DNA from: Rhodoblastus acidophilus
Lineage (GTDB): Bacteria > Pseudomonadota > Alphaproteobacteria > Rhizobiales > Beijerinckiaceae
Length of the DNA stretch: 64,000 nt
Assembly: GCF_025961575.1 (NCBI RefSeq)
Contig: NZ_JAOQNX010000009.1
Coordinates: forward strand, 106,714-170,713
Reading direction: 5' to 3'
How positions within the stretch are numbered: position 1 is the stretch's first letter; every line of letters begins with the position of its first letter. The position numbers and the translations under genes are program-made. Positions 35,329-43,674 of this stretch are shown piece by piece. Under the pieces are notes generated by a model. The model searched no databases. It was not told the DNA's origin and was given only the letters and a program-made list of their open reading frames with translations.

Positions 35329-36532
35329 GCTTGCCTCCCAAAAACCCGAGTTTTCGAAGCACGGGCGGCATGGTCAGGCCCTGCACGACGATCGAGAAGG
35401 CGACGACAAAGAACGTCACCAGCACGATTTCGTCGCGCAGCGGCACGCGGCTTGGCAGCGACAGCACCAAGGCCAGCGCCAGCGCGCCGCGCAACCCGCC
35501 CCACCACAGAACGAATTGCTCGCCCTGGCTGATCCGCCAGCGCGAGCGCGAAAACAGCGCGGACAGCGGATAGACGGCGACGGCGCGGGCGAAAAGCGTG
35601 ATGGCGAGCACGCCGGCATATTCCGTCCAGGGATAATGCGCATAGCTGGACCCGGCGACGCGCGCGCCGATCAGCAGGAACACCATGGAGTTCGCGAGGA
35701 AGGCGGCGAAATCCCAGAAATCCGTCATGAACTCCCGGCCTTTTTCGGTGAGGAAATCGCCCTTTTCGCTCGCGGGTCGGAAATTGCCGATGATTAGGCC
35801 CGCCGTCACCGCCGCCAGCACGCCGGAATCGTGAAAATGTTCGGCGAGCAGGAAGGAGCCATAGGCGGCCAGCATGGTGAGCGTCAGTTCGACCAGATGC
35901 TCGCTGGTGCCGCGCGCGGCAAAAATCACGGCGACGCCAAAGCCCGCGCCGATCAGCGCGCCGCCGCCGACGATTCGGAACAGCTCCCAGCTCATTTGCG
36001 CGCCAGTCAAACCGTCGGCGCCGGCGAGCGCAAAAGCCAGCGCCAACGCGAACAGGACGGCGGCGGCCGCGTCGTTGAGCAGGCTTTCCGCCTCGACCAA
36101 CACGCGCAACCGGCCATGCACGCCATTGTCCTTGAACATGGCGATGATCGCCACGGGATCGGTGGCGGAGATCAGCGCGCCGAACACCAGGGCCGCCGCG
36201 AGCGGCCAGCCCATGAGATAATGGACCGCCGCCGCCACCACCGCCATGGCCGCGACGGTGCCGAACACCGCCAGCGACAGGATCGGCGCGAGATCGCGCC
36301 GCAGATCGCGCCAGCGCAGCGCCAGCGCCGCCTCAAACAGCAGCGGCGGCAGAATCAGATAGTACAGCAGCTCCGACGTCAGCGGCGGCAGGCGTCGCGT
36401 TCCCGACCAGGCCAGGAGTCCGCCGACCAGAACGAGGCCGATCGTGTAGGGCAGACGCAGCCGCCGCGCCAGCATGGCGACCATCATCGCAATGGCCAGC
36501 ATGCCCATGACTTGTTGAAGTGTTTCGCTCAT
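35303..36532 (-). CDS. Na+/H+ antiporter, CPA1/NhaP type
   Basis: The 409-residue protein has about twelve membrane segments and CPA1 features: ALISATDPVAIIAMFKDNG, the AESLLNDAAAAVLF motif with the ion-binding Asp, and a GLRGALALALVLSLP segment. It exchanges cytoplasmic cations for protons. ATG 36532 starts MSETLQQVMGM; an earlier in-frame start at 36580 would add 16 residues. It is cotranscribed with the epimerase. Confidence 0.9.
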   Translation of the reverse strand: MSETLQQVMGMLAIAMMVAMLARRLRLPYTIGLVLVGGLLAWSGTRRLPPLTSELLYYLILPPLLFEAALALRWRDLRRDLAPILSLAVFGTVAAMAVVAAAVHYLMGWPLAAALVFGALISATDPVAIIAMFKDNGVHGRLRVLVEAESLLNDAAAAVLFALALAFALAGADGLTGAQMSWELFRIVGGGALIGAGFGVAVIFAARGTSEHLVELTLTMLAAYGSFLLAEHFHDSGVLAAVTAGLIIGNFRPASEKGDFLTEKGREFMTDFWDFAAFLANSMVFLLIGARVAGSSYAHYPWTEYAGVLAITLFARAVAVYPLSALFSRSRWRISQGEQFVLWWGGLRGALALALVLSLPSRVPLRDEIVLVTFFVVAFSIVVQGLTMPPVLRKLGFLGGKHDEDHAHQ

Positions 36533-36696
36533 GCCCGCCTTCTGCCACGGCGGCGCCGCGATCTCAACGCCGCGCGCCATGATGCGAAAGGATAGCGCTG
36601 AACCGATCGGCTTCCCGTGCGCAAAGCGGCATTTCTGCGTTAAAGTCGCGGCAATTCAAAGTTCGCGCCCAGAATCCGGCGTGGGGGAGGTTTCGC

Positions 36697-38088
36697 ATGA
36701 GTTTTGTTGTCGCCCTTGGGGCGCTGATATTCCTGATGATTGTCGCCTATCGCGGCTTCTCGGTGATCCTGTTCGCCCCCGTCGCCGCCATGGGCGCGGT
36801 GCTGCTCACCGATCCCGCCGCCGTGCCCGCCGCCTTTTCCGGCGTGTTCATGGAGCGCATGGTCGGGTTCATCCGCGATTACTTCCCGGTCTTCCTGCTG
36901 GGCGCGGTGTTCGGCAAGCTGATCGAAATGTCGGGTTTTTCCAAGAGCATCGTCTCGGCGGTGACCTCGCTGCTTGGTCCGCGATTCACCATCGTCTCGA
37001 TCGTGCTGGTCGGCGCCATCCTCACCTATGGCGGCGTGTCGCTGTTCGTGGTCGTCTTCGCCGTCTATCCCTTCGCCGCCGAAATGTTCCGGCAGCACGA
37101 CATCCCGAAGCGGCTGATTCCCGGAACCATTGCGCTCGGCGCCTTTTCCTTCACCATGGATTCGCTGCCGGGCACGCCGCAGATCCAGAACATCATCCCC
37201 ACCACCTATTTCAAGACCACCGCCTTCGCCGCGCCGGCGCTCGGCACGCTCGGCGGCCTGTTCATCTTCGTCGTCGGCATCGCCTATCTGGAATGGCGCC
37301 GCTTCGCCGCGCTGAAAGCCGGCGAAGGCTATGGCGAGGGGCACATCAACGAACCCGCGCCGCTCGCGCATGAAAAACTGGCGCCGGCCTGGCTCGCCAT
37401 GCTGCCGCTCGTGCTGGTGTTCGGGCTGAACAAGCTGTTTACGACCCTGATCGCCGACAATTACGGCAAGACCTACGAGCTCAAGCTCGCCGCCATGGCC
37501 AAGCCGGTCACGGTCGCCGTCGACAAGCTCACCGCCGTCTGGTCGGTGGAGGCGGCGCTGATCGTCGGCATTCTTTCGGTGGTCGCGCTCGGCTGGACGC
37601 AGGTGCGCAAAAACTTTGCCGAAGGCGGGAAAACGGCGGTGTCGGGCGCCCTGCTCGCCTCGATGAACACCGCCTCCGAATATGGTTTCGGCGCGGTGAT
37701 CGCCACCCTGCCCGGCTTCATCGTCATTCGCGACGCGCTGGCGGCCATCCCCAATCCGCTGGTCAACGAAGCCGTGACGGTGACCTCGCTCGCCGGCATC
37801 ACCGGTTCGGCGTCCGGCGGCATGTCGATCGCGCTGGCCGCCATGTCCGACCAGTTCATCGCCGCCGCCAACGCCGCCGGCATTCCAATGGCGGTGCTGC
37901 ACCGCGTGGCGTCGATGGCTTCCGGCGGCATGGACACCCTGCCCCACAATGGCGCGGTGATCACGCTGCTGGCGGTGACCGGCCTCACCCATCGCCAGAG
38001 CTACAAGGACATTTTTGCCGTCACCGTCATCAAAACCACCGCCGTCTTCGTGGTGATCGGCATTTACTACGCGACCGGACTGGTTTGA
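36697..38088 (+). CDS. GntP-family permease
   Basis: The 463-residue protein has about twelve membrane segments and GntP-type features (VGAILTYGGVSLFVVVFAVYPFA, FTMDSLPGTPQIQNIIPTTY and SGGMDTLPHNGAVI). The family moves gluconate or small organic acids such as hydroxybutyrate with protons. No catabolic gene adjoins it to fix the substrate. GGGGGAGG precedes ATG 36697. Confidence 0.85.
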   Translation: MSFVVALGALIFLMIVAYRGFSVILFAPVAAMGAVLLTDPAAVPAAFSGVFMERMVGFIRDYFPVFLLGAVFGKLIEMSGFSKSIVSAVTSLLGPRFTIVSIVLVGAILTYGGVSLFVVVFAVYPFAAEMFRQHDIPKRLIPGTIALGAFSFTMDSLPGTPQIQNIIPTTYFKTTAFAAPALGTLGGLFIFVVGIAYLEWRRFAALKAGEGYGEGHINEPAPLAHEKLAPAWLAMLPLVLVFGLNKLFTTLIADNYGKTYELKLAAMAKPVTVAVDKLTAVWSVEAALIVGILSVVALGWTQVRKNFAEGGKTAVSGALLASMNTASEYGFGAVIATLPGFIVIRDALAAIPNPLVNEAVTVTSLAGITGSASGGMSIALAAMSDQFIAAANAAGIPMAVLHRVASMASGGMDTLPHNGAVITLLAVTGLTHRQSYKDIFAVTVIKTTAVFVVIGIYYATGLV

Positions 38089-38157
38089 CCTGATCGTTGA
38101 CTCGCTTTCCGGCCAAAAGCATAGTTTCGGCGCGTCCTCGCGCCGGAACTTTTTGAT

Positions 38158-39612
38158 ATGCGTATATTGAGTTCATTGCGGCTTCTGCTCGCAGCCGGCG
38201 CGCTTTTCGCGGCCGCGCCCGCCTTCGCCGACTTCGGCGCCGCGCAACGCAATTTCTCCGCCGCCCCCCTGAACGAGCGGCTGCTGATCCAGACCTTTTT
38301 GATCGGCGCCGGCTATCTCAATGGCGTGCCTTCAGGCGACTTCAGCAAGCGGCAATATGAGGGCGTGCAAAATTTTCAGGCCGAAAACGGTTTTCGCGCC
38401 GATGGCGACCTCACCGCTGCGCAAATCGACGCTTTGATCGAGCTGGCGCGCCCGTGGTTCCAGAGCTGGGGTTTTCGCAAAATCTTCCATCCCAGCCGCA
38501 ACATTCCCCTGTGGGTTCCGGTCGGACTCGGCCTGCGCGACTCGCGCGAGGATGCGGGGCTCAAATTCGACGACCCCAGCCGGCGCATCTCCATCACCTT
38601 CGCCAGTTTTTCCTCAACCCCGATCCCCGCCGCCTTCGCGCTGATGACGCGGCTTTACGAAGAAAAGCGCGCGCATATCCATTACAAGGTGATGAAGGAC
38701 GGCTGGTTTGTCCTCTCGGCCTCGACGCCCGACGGCGTCGACCATTATCTGCGCTACCATCAGGACGGGCGCGCCGCCACCGGCTTCACCCTGATGTGGA
38801 ACAACGCCAATGGCAATGTCCATGGCGAACGGATCGCCATACTGATGTCGGGGGGCCTGTGGGCGACCATGACCGGCGCGCCCGCCGTCGATCTTCCCAA
38901 TCCCGCGCCCGTCCCGGCGCCCAAACCGGCCAACCCGCCGGCCGCGAGCGCCAAAGCCAGCCCGCCGGCGCGCGAGCCGGACAAGGACAGGATTTCGACG
39001 GGAACCGGCTTCTTCATCGCCGCCGACGGCCATTTCGTCACCTCGGCCCATGTGATCGCCGATTGCGCCTCGATCAAGGCCCGGTCGGACGACGGCGCCA
39101 TTCTCGACGCCAAGCTGGTCGCGCGGGATGCGACCAACGACCTCGCTTTGCTCAAGGTCGACAAGACCGCCGCCAAGGCCGCGCACTTGCGCCCCTCGCT
39201 GCGGCTTGGCGAAAACGTCGCCGCCTTCGGCTTTCCCCATGCCGACATTCTCGCGACCTCGGGCAATTTCACCCTCGGAAATGTCACGGCGCTGAGCGGG
39301 CTTGGCGACGACAGCCGCTTCGCCCAGATTTCGACGCCGGTTCAAGCCGGCAATTCGGGCGGCCCGCTGCTCGACCGCGACGGCAATGTCGTCGGCGTCG
39401 TCGCCATGAAGCTCAATGCGCTGAAAGTGGCGTCGGAGGGCGGCGACCTCCCCCAAAACGTCAATTTCGCGGTCAAGGCGACCATGCTGGTCAATTTCCT
39501 CGACGCCAACCGCATTCAATATCTGACGCCGGTTGCGGCGGAAAAGCCGCTCGACCCCGCCGATCTCGCCGACCGCGCCAAATCCATGTCAGTTTTCGTC
39601 GTCTGCAAATAG
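38158..39612 (+). CDS. Secreted trypsin-like serine protease with N-terminal peptidoglycan-binding domain
   Basis: The 484-residue protein has a signal peptide (about residues 1-24), a peptidoglycan-binding-like repeat (LNERLLIQTFLIGAGYLNGV, about residues 38-90), a middle domain of unknown fold, a Pro/Ala linker (about 245-275), and a DegP-like protease domain. The catalytic triad is visible as His in VTSAHVIAD, Asp in NDLALLKVD and Ser in QAGNSGGPLL. No PDZ domain follows. It may act on envelope proteins at the cell wall. Confidence 0.85.
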   Translation: MRILSSLRLLLAAGALFAAAPAFADFGAAQRNFSAAPLNERLLIQTFLIGAGYLNGVPSGDFSKRQYEGVQNFQAENGFRADGDLTAAQIDALIELARPWFQSWGFRKIFHPSRNIPLWVPVGLGLRDSREDAGLKFDDPSRRISITFASFSSTPIPAAFALMTRLYEEKRAHIHYKVMKDGWFVLSASTPDGVDHYLRYHQDGRAATGFTLMWNNANGNVHGERIAILMSGGLWATMTGAPAVDLPNPAPVPAPKPANPPAASAKASPPAREPDKDRISTGTGFFIAADGHFVTSAHVIADCASIKARSDDGAILDAKLVARDATNDLALLKVDKTAAKAAHLRPSLRLGENVAAFGFPHADILATSGNFTLGNVTALSGLGDDSRFAQISTPVQAGNSGGPLLDRDGNVVGVVAMKLNALKVASEGGDLPQNVNFAVKATMLVNFLDANRIQYLTPVAAEKPLDPADLADRAKSMSVFVVCK

Positions 39613-39613
39613 C

Positions 39614-40933
39614 TCAGCTTTTGATCAGCGCCGCGTGGTCGATCGCGTTGCGCTTGGCATAGGCGAGGGCGAAATCGGCGATGGCCTCGTCGAAGGCGCC
39701 GCTGTCGCCCATATAGCCGGCGAGCAACGCCGGATCGGCGGAGCGGGCGTGGGCGCGGGCGAGCGTGCGGCCGCACAATCTGGCGTAATCGCTCAAGCCC
39801 TCGGCCTCAGCGATTTCGCTCACCGAGCCCAGCCTGCGGTTTTTCAGCACGCGCACGTAATAATGCCGCTCCGCCGGATCGTGCTCGGTCCATCCCAGAA
39901 AAATGTCGCTCGCCGCCTGCATCATGCGCTGGCCCTCGACCACGCGCTGGCCCTGGTGGCCGGCGAAGGCGGGGGCGAGCGCCTCCAGCACCGACGGCCC
40001 TGCCTCCTTGACTTGCAGGAACAGCGGCGCGCCGTCGCCGTTCTGGAACAGGCCGACATAGCAGCATGTGCCAACGGAGCCGACGCCCACCGCCTTGAAC
40101 ACGCAATCCTTTAGCGCGTATCGCTCGAGCAGAACGCGGCGTTCCGGCGGCAGCGCCGCGCCATAGCGTTCGAAACCGATTTTTGGATCGAACGCCCGTC
40201 CGGCCTCGCTGTCGGGCTTGAAGTGGAACAGGCGCGGCGGTTTGTCGACGATGCCGTCGCCCTTCGCCAGTTTGGGGAAATTGTCGTCGCGATCGAGCCC
40301 GGCGCCGCGCGCGGCGGCGGTGATCGCCGTCAGCTTGCGGCGCAGGTCGGCGTCCGCGAAATTTTCCGCCTCCTGTTCAAGATCAATGCGGCTGTGCCAG
40401 ACCTCCAGGGGCGATTTTTGCGACAGCAAAGCGATGCGCTTGCGATAGGCGCGCACCGCCGCGCCGGCGATGTCGTGGCGGGTCGATTTGGAGGTGCCCA
40501 ACGCCTCCCCGGCGACGACGAAGCTGACGGCGAGGCGCTTGAGATCGACGGTGAAATCCACGCCCGGCAGGGTCTCGTCGAAATCGTTGATGTCGAAGAG
40601 GATATTGTCCTCGGGGCTGACGAAGGCGCCGAAATTCATCAGGTGGCAATCGCCGCAGGCCTGCACCGGAATGCCAGCCATCGCCTGATATTGCAGATCA
40701 TGCGCCATCACCGCCGCCGCGCCGCGCAGATAGGCGAAGGGGTCGGCGCTCATCAGCTCGCGGCGCAGCCCGACCAGCGACGGCAGCCGGCGCGCGTTTT
40801 GCTGCTCGAGAATGGCGTTGGCGTCGCGCTGGAAGGGACCGACGACGAGGCCATGGGCGGCGCGCGGCGTCTGCTTGCGCAAGGCCTTGCCCTGCTCGAT
40901 CTTTTTTGCGCGCGATGTGACTGCTGGGCTCAT
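39614..40933 (-). CDS. DUF2252 family protein
   Basis: The 439-residue protein is recognised as DUF2252 from VQACGDCHLMNFGAF, ILFDINDFDETLPG and DLKRLAVSFVVA, with FKAVGVGSVGTCCYVGLFQN later. The family resembles kinase-like or aminoglycoside phosphotransferase folds in its conserved GD-H and D-N-D-FD motifs, but no function is established. ATG 40933 is chosen as MSPAVTSRAKKIEQG; a longer frame upstream would overlap pxpA. It is convergent with the protease gene, with a one-base gap. Confidence 0.82.
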   Translation of the reverse strand: MSPAVTSRAKKIEQGKALRKQTPRAAHGLVVGPFQRDANAILEQQNARRLPSLVGLRRELMSADPFAYLRGAAAVMAHDLQYQAMAGIPVQACGDCHLMNFGAFVSPEDNILFDINDFDETLPGVDFTVDLKRLAVSFVVAGEALGTSKSTRHDIAGAAVRAYRKRIALLSQKSPLEVWHSRIDLEQEAENFADADLRRKLTAITAAARGAGLDRDDNFPKLAKGDGIVDKPPRLFHFKPDSEAGRAFDPKIGFERYGAALPPERRVLLERYALKDCVFKAVGVGSVGTCCYVGLFQNGDGAPLFLQVKEAGPSVLEALAPAFAGHQGQRVVEGQRMMQAASDIFLGWTEHDPAERHYYVRVLKNRRLGSVSEIAEAEGLSDYARLCGRTLARAHARSADPALLAGYMGDSGAFDEAIADFALAYAKRNAIDHAALIKS

Positions 40934-40962
40934 GGCGTCCCCCCCCAAAAAGCCGCGCGAGC

Positions 40963-41751
40963 TTATGCGGACGCAGGAGTCGAGGCAAACAGGGCCGGCA
41001 GAGGCGCGAGGACAAAATTTTCGGCCAGCCGCGCCTTCAGCAGGCGCGCGGTGGCGATCGCCTCCGGCCCATCGCCATGCACGCAAATTGAATGGATCGG
41101 CGTGGGAAGGAATTTGCCTGACCGGCTTTTCAGCCCGCCCGCGGCGAGCATGGCTTCGACATGCGCCAGGCTTTGTTGCGGATCGTGCAGCACCGCGCCC
41201 GCCTCCCCGCGCGGCGTCAGCTGTCCGTCATCCTCGTAAGCGCGGTCGGCGTAGATTTCGAGCGCGACACACATTTTTTCTCGCGCGCCCGCTTCCGCCA
41301 GCGCCGACAGCGCCGGGGCGAGCAAGATCATTCGCGGGTCGTAAGCCGCGACGGCGCGGGCGATGGCGCCGGCCAGCTCGGCATTGCGGCAGGCCTCGTT
41401 GCTGAGCGCGCCGTGCGGTTTGACATGGGTGACCCGCGCCCCGTTCGCGCGGGCAAACCCGTCGAGCGCGCCGAGCTGATAGAGCACAAAAGCTTCGACC
41501 TCCTCCGCCGAGCATTTGAGCGCACGGCGGCCAAAACCCTGGAGGTCGGGATACGAGGGATGCGCGCCGAGGCTCACCCCCGCTTGCAGCGCCGCCCTGA
41601 CGGTATTTTGCATCACGAGGGGATCGCCGGCGTGAAAGCCGCAAGCGATATTGGCGGATTGCACGAGTTGCAACAGCGCAGGATCGTCGCCCATGCGCCA
41701 CGCGCCAAAACTTTCGCCGAGATCGGCGTTGAGGTTGAGGGGGGCTGTCAT
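40963..41751 (-). CDS. pxpA: 5-oxoprolinase subunit A (LamB/YcsF)
   Basis: The 262-residue protein has the LamB/YcsF signatures LNADLGESFGAW, NIACGFHAGDP, LGAHPSYPD and VKPHGAL. With PxpB and PxpC it forms an ATP-dependent 5-oxoprolinase that opens pyroglutamate to glutamate. In this genome pxpA lies downstream of pxpB-pxpC, separated by 193 bases that contain a REP-like pair. Confidence 0.95.
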   Translation of the reverse strand: MTAPLNLNADLGESFGAWRMGDDPALLQLVQSANIACGFHAGDPLVMQNTVRAALQAGVSLGAHPSYPDLQGFGRRALKCSAEEVEAFVLYQLGALDGFARANGARVTHVKPHGALSNEACRNAELAGAIARAVAAYDPRMILLAPALSALAEAGAREKMCVALEIYADRAYEDDGQLTPRGEAGAVLHDPQQSLAHVEAMLAAGGLKSRSGKFLPTPIHSICVHGDGPEAIATARLLKARLAENFVLAPLPALFASTPASA

Positions 41752-41779
41752 AGAGCGGCGCGCCGCCCGCCACGAAAAC

Positions 41780-41889
41780 CGTCATGCCCGGGCTTGTCCC
41801 GGGCATCCACGCCGACCCGCGAGGAATTTTTCGGGGACAGTTCGCATGGCGGCGCCGCGTGGATGGCCGGGACAAGCCCGGCCATGACG
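41780..41889. repeat. Inverted pair of REP-like palindromes inside the pxp cluster
   Basis: The copies at 41780-41811 (cgtcatgcccgggcttgtcc, then cgggcatccacg) and 41858-41889 (cgtggatggccgggacaagc, then ccggccatgacg) are opposite in orientation with a 46-base spacer. The spacer resembles that of 34268-34313. The pair sits between pxpC and pxpA on the same strand. Confidence 0.88.
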
Positions 41890-41944
41890 CGCTGGAGATG
41901 GATTGATCGGACAACGACCCGCGCGCGTGCGCTACGCGCAGCCG

Positions 41945-42928
41945 CTACGCCCCCGAAATCGCGCCGCTGATCAGGTTTTCGCTCCACAGTTTGTCCTCGT
42001 CGAAACCGAACGTCGCCAGCGCTTGGCGCCATTTCTCGAAAGCCGCGCGCTGCTCCGCCCGCGCCCGCGCGGCTTCGGCGAGATCGACGGCGCGAAAGCT
42101 CAATTCTTCGCCCGGCAGGACGTGCGCCAAACGGTCGAGATCGGCTGATATCACGCAGCCGATCTTGGCATAGCCGCCGGAAGTCTGTCCATCCGCGCGC
42201 AAGACGATCGGCTGGCCGTCGCCGGGAATTTGGATCGCGCCCGGCGTGACGCCGTCGCTGACAATGTTCGCGCTCTTCTCGTGGGTGAGGCGCGGCCCCG
42301 CGAGGCGCAGGCCCATGCGGTCGCTCTCCGGCCGCACCGTCCAGCGCGATGCCGTAAACGTTGCAAACGTCTCCGGCGAAAAAGCCTCGGCCTGCGGCCC
42401 CGGAATGAAGCGCACCGGCCCCTCGCCGCTCCCGAGCGGCGGCGCCGCCAAATCCGCGCCCTCCGCTGGCGCGCAGGTCAAAATGTCGCCGCGCCCGAGG
42501 GGGCCGCCCAGACCGGCGCGGGCGTAGGTCGAGCGGCTGCCGAGCCGCGCCGGCGCGTCAAGCCCGCCGGAAAAACCGATAGAACCGGGCGGGCGCAAAA
42601 GTTTGAGCGCGAGGCGGTCGCCGGTGTGAAGCGTCAGGCCGCGCCAGGAGTCGATTTTCTTCTCGTCGCCGTCGCGAAACAGCACGCCCGAAAACGCGCC
42701 GGCGAGCCCGAGTCGCAACGGCCCCTGCTCCACCCGAAGCACCGGCGCGGCAAGCAGGACTTCGAGTACGGCCGCCGGCTCCGGCGCGCCCGCCAGAATG
42801 TTGGCGGCGATGCGCAAACGCTGGTCCAAGGCGCCGGACACGGGCACGCCGAGTTTGCGAAATCCCGTGCGGCCGCTGTCCTGAATGGAGACGCCGAGGC
42901 CCGGATGTTCGACGATCAGCCGCGCCAT
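41945..42928 (-). CDS. pxpC: 5-oxoprolinase subunit C (KipA-like carboxyltransferase-fold)
   Basis: The 327-residue protein has the cyclophilin-like fold signatures of PxpC/KipA: GLGVSIQDSGRTGFRKLGVP, VSGALDQRLRIAANILAG, and SDGVTPGAIQIPGDGQPIVL near the C terminus. It works with PxpB and PxpA. Its start overlaps the pxpB stop by 13 bases. Confidence 0.94.
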   Translation of the reverse strand: MARLIVEHPGLGVSIQDSGRTGFRKLGVPVSGALDQRLRIAANILAGAPEPAAVLEVLLAAPVLRVEQGPLRLGLAGAFSGVLFRDGDEKKIDSWRGLTLHTGDRLALKLLRPPGSIGFSGGLDAPARLGSRSTYARAGLGGPLGRGDILTCAPAEGADLAAPPLGSGEGPVRFIPGPQAEAFSPETFATFTASRWTVRPESDRMGLRLAGPRLTHEKSANIVSDGVTPGAIQIPGDGQPIVLRADGQTSGGYAKIGCVISADLDRLAHVLPGEELSFRAVDLAEAARARAEQRAAFEKWRQALATFGFDEDKLWSENLISGAISGA

Positions 42929-43599
42929 TGCGCCTCCAGGGCCAAGAATTCGCCCACACCAACGAGGCGCCAGCGCACGCGGTCGCCGGGAGCGAGGCGC
43001 GTCGGCGTTTTCGCGTCTGCGTCAAACATTTGCAGCGGGGTGCGGCCGACGAGGCGCCAGCCTCCGGGGCTGGCGAACGGGTAAGCGGCGCACATGCCGT
43101 CGGCGACGGCGACCGACCGCTCCGGCACGATTTTGCGCGGTGTCGCAAGGCGCGGCGCATCCAAGAATTTTGGCAGGCCGCCGAGATAGGCGAAGCCCGG
43201 CAGGAAGCCGAGCATGTAGACCTCGAAGGTGACTTTGGAAAAAGCCTCCAGCCAGTCGCGCGCGGTCATGCCATTGCGCGCGGCGGTTTCAAAAAGGTCG
43301 GGGGCGAACTCGCCCTCGGCGCAGAACGGCAGTTCATGCACGCGCCCCGTGTGCGAAAAATCCGGGGTTGAGGCGAGCCGCAGGCACAAAGCGTTCAGTT
43401 CGTCGAAAGACAGCGCGTCCGGGTCGTACCAGAGCGTGACGGAGGCGAAGGCCGGCGCCCATTCGCGCAAGCCCTTTGGGCGCGCGGCGTCGAGCACGGC
43501 GCAAAAGGCGTGGGCGCGAGCGTTGAGCGCAAGGTCGATCGCCTCGCCGAAGCGAAGCGTCGCCGCCTCGTCTCCCAGAGGCAGGAGGACAGGTGTCAT
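42916..43599 (-). CDS. pxpB: 5-oxoprolinase subunit B (KipI-like)
   Basis: The 227-residue protein has the PxpB/KipI features VTLWYDPDALSFDELNALC, VYMLGFLPGFAYLGGLP and CAAYPFASPGGWRLVGRTP. ATG 43599 is preceded by GGAAG; an in-frame TTG at 43617 would add six residues. The first gene of the pxp run, it is divergent from the sensor kinase gene. Confidence 0.93.
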   Translation of the reverse strand: MTPVLLPLGDEAATLRFGEAIDLALNARAHAFCAVLDAARPKGLREWAPAFASVTLWYDPDALSFDELNALCLRLASTPDFSHTGRVHELPFCAEGEFAPDLFETAARNGMTARDWLEAFSKVTFEVYMLGFLPGFAYLGGLPKFLDAPRLATPRKIVPERSVAVADGMCAAYPFASPGGWRLVGRTPLQMFDADAKTPTRLAPGDRVRWRLVGVGEFLALEAQWRG

Positions 43600-43674
43600 G
43601 GCGCAAACATCTTCCAAGGTCCGGGTTTTTTCCAGCGCCGTTTTGTGCTGCGCTCAAAGTCTGGAGGAAGCGAG

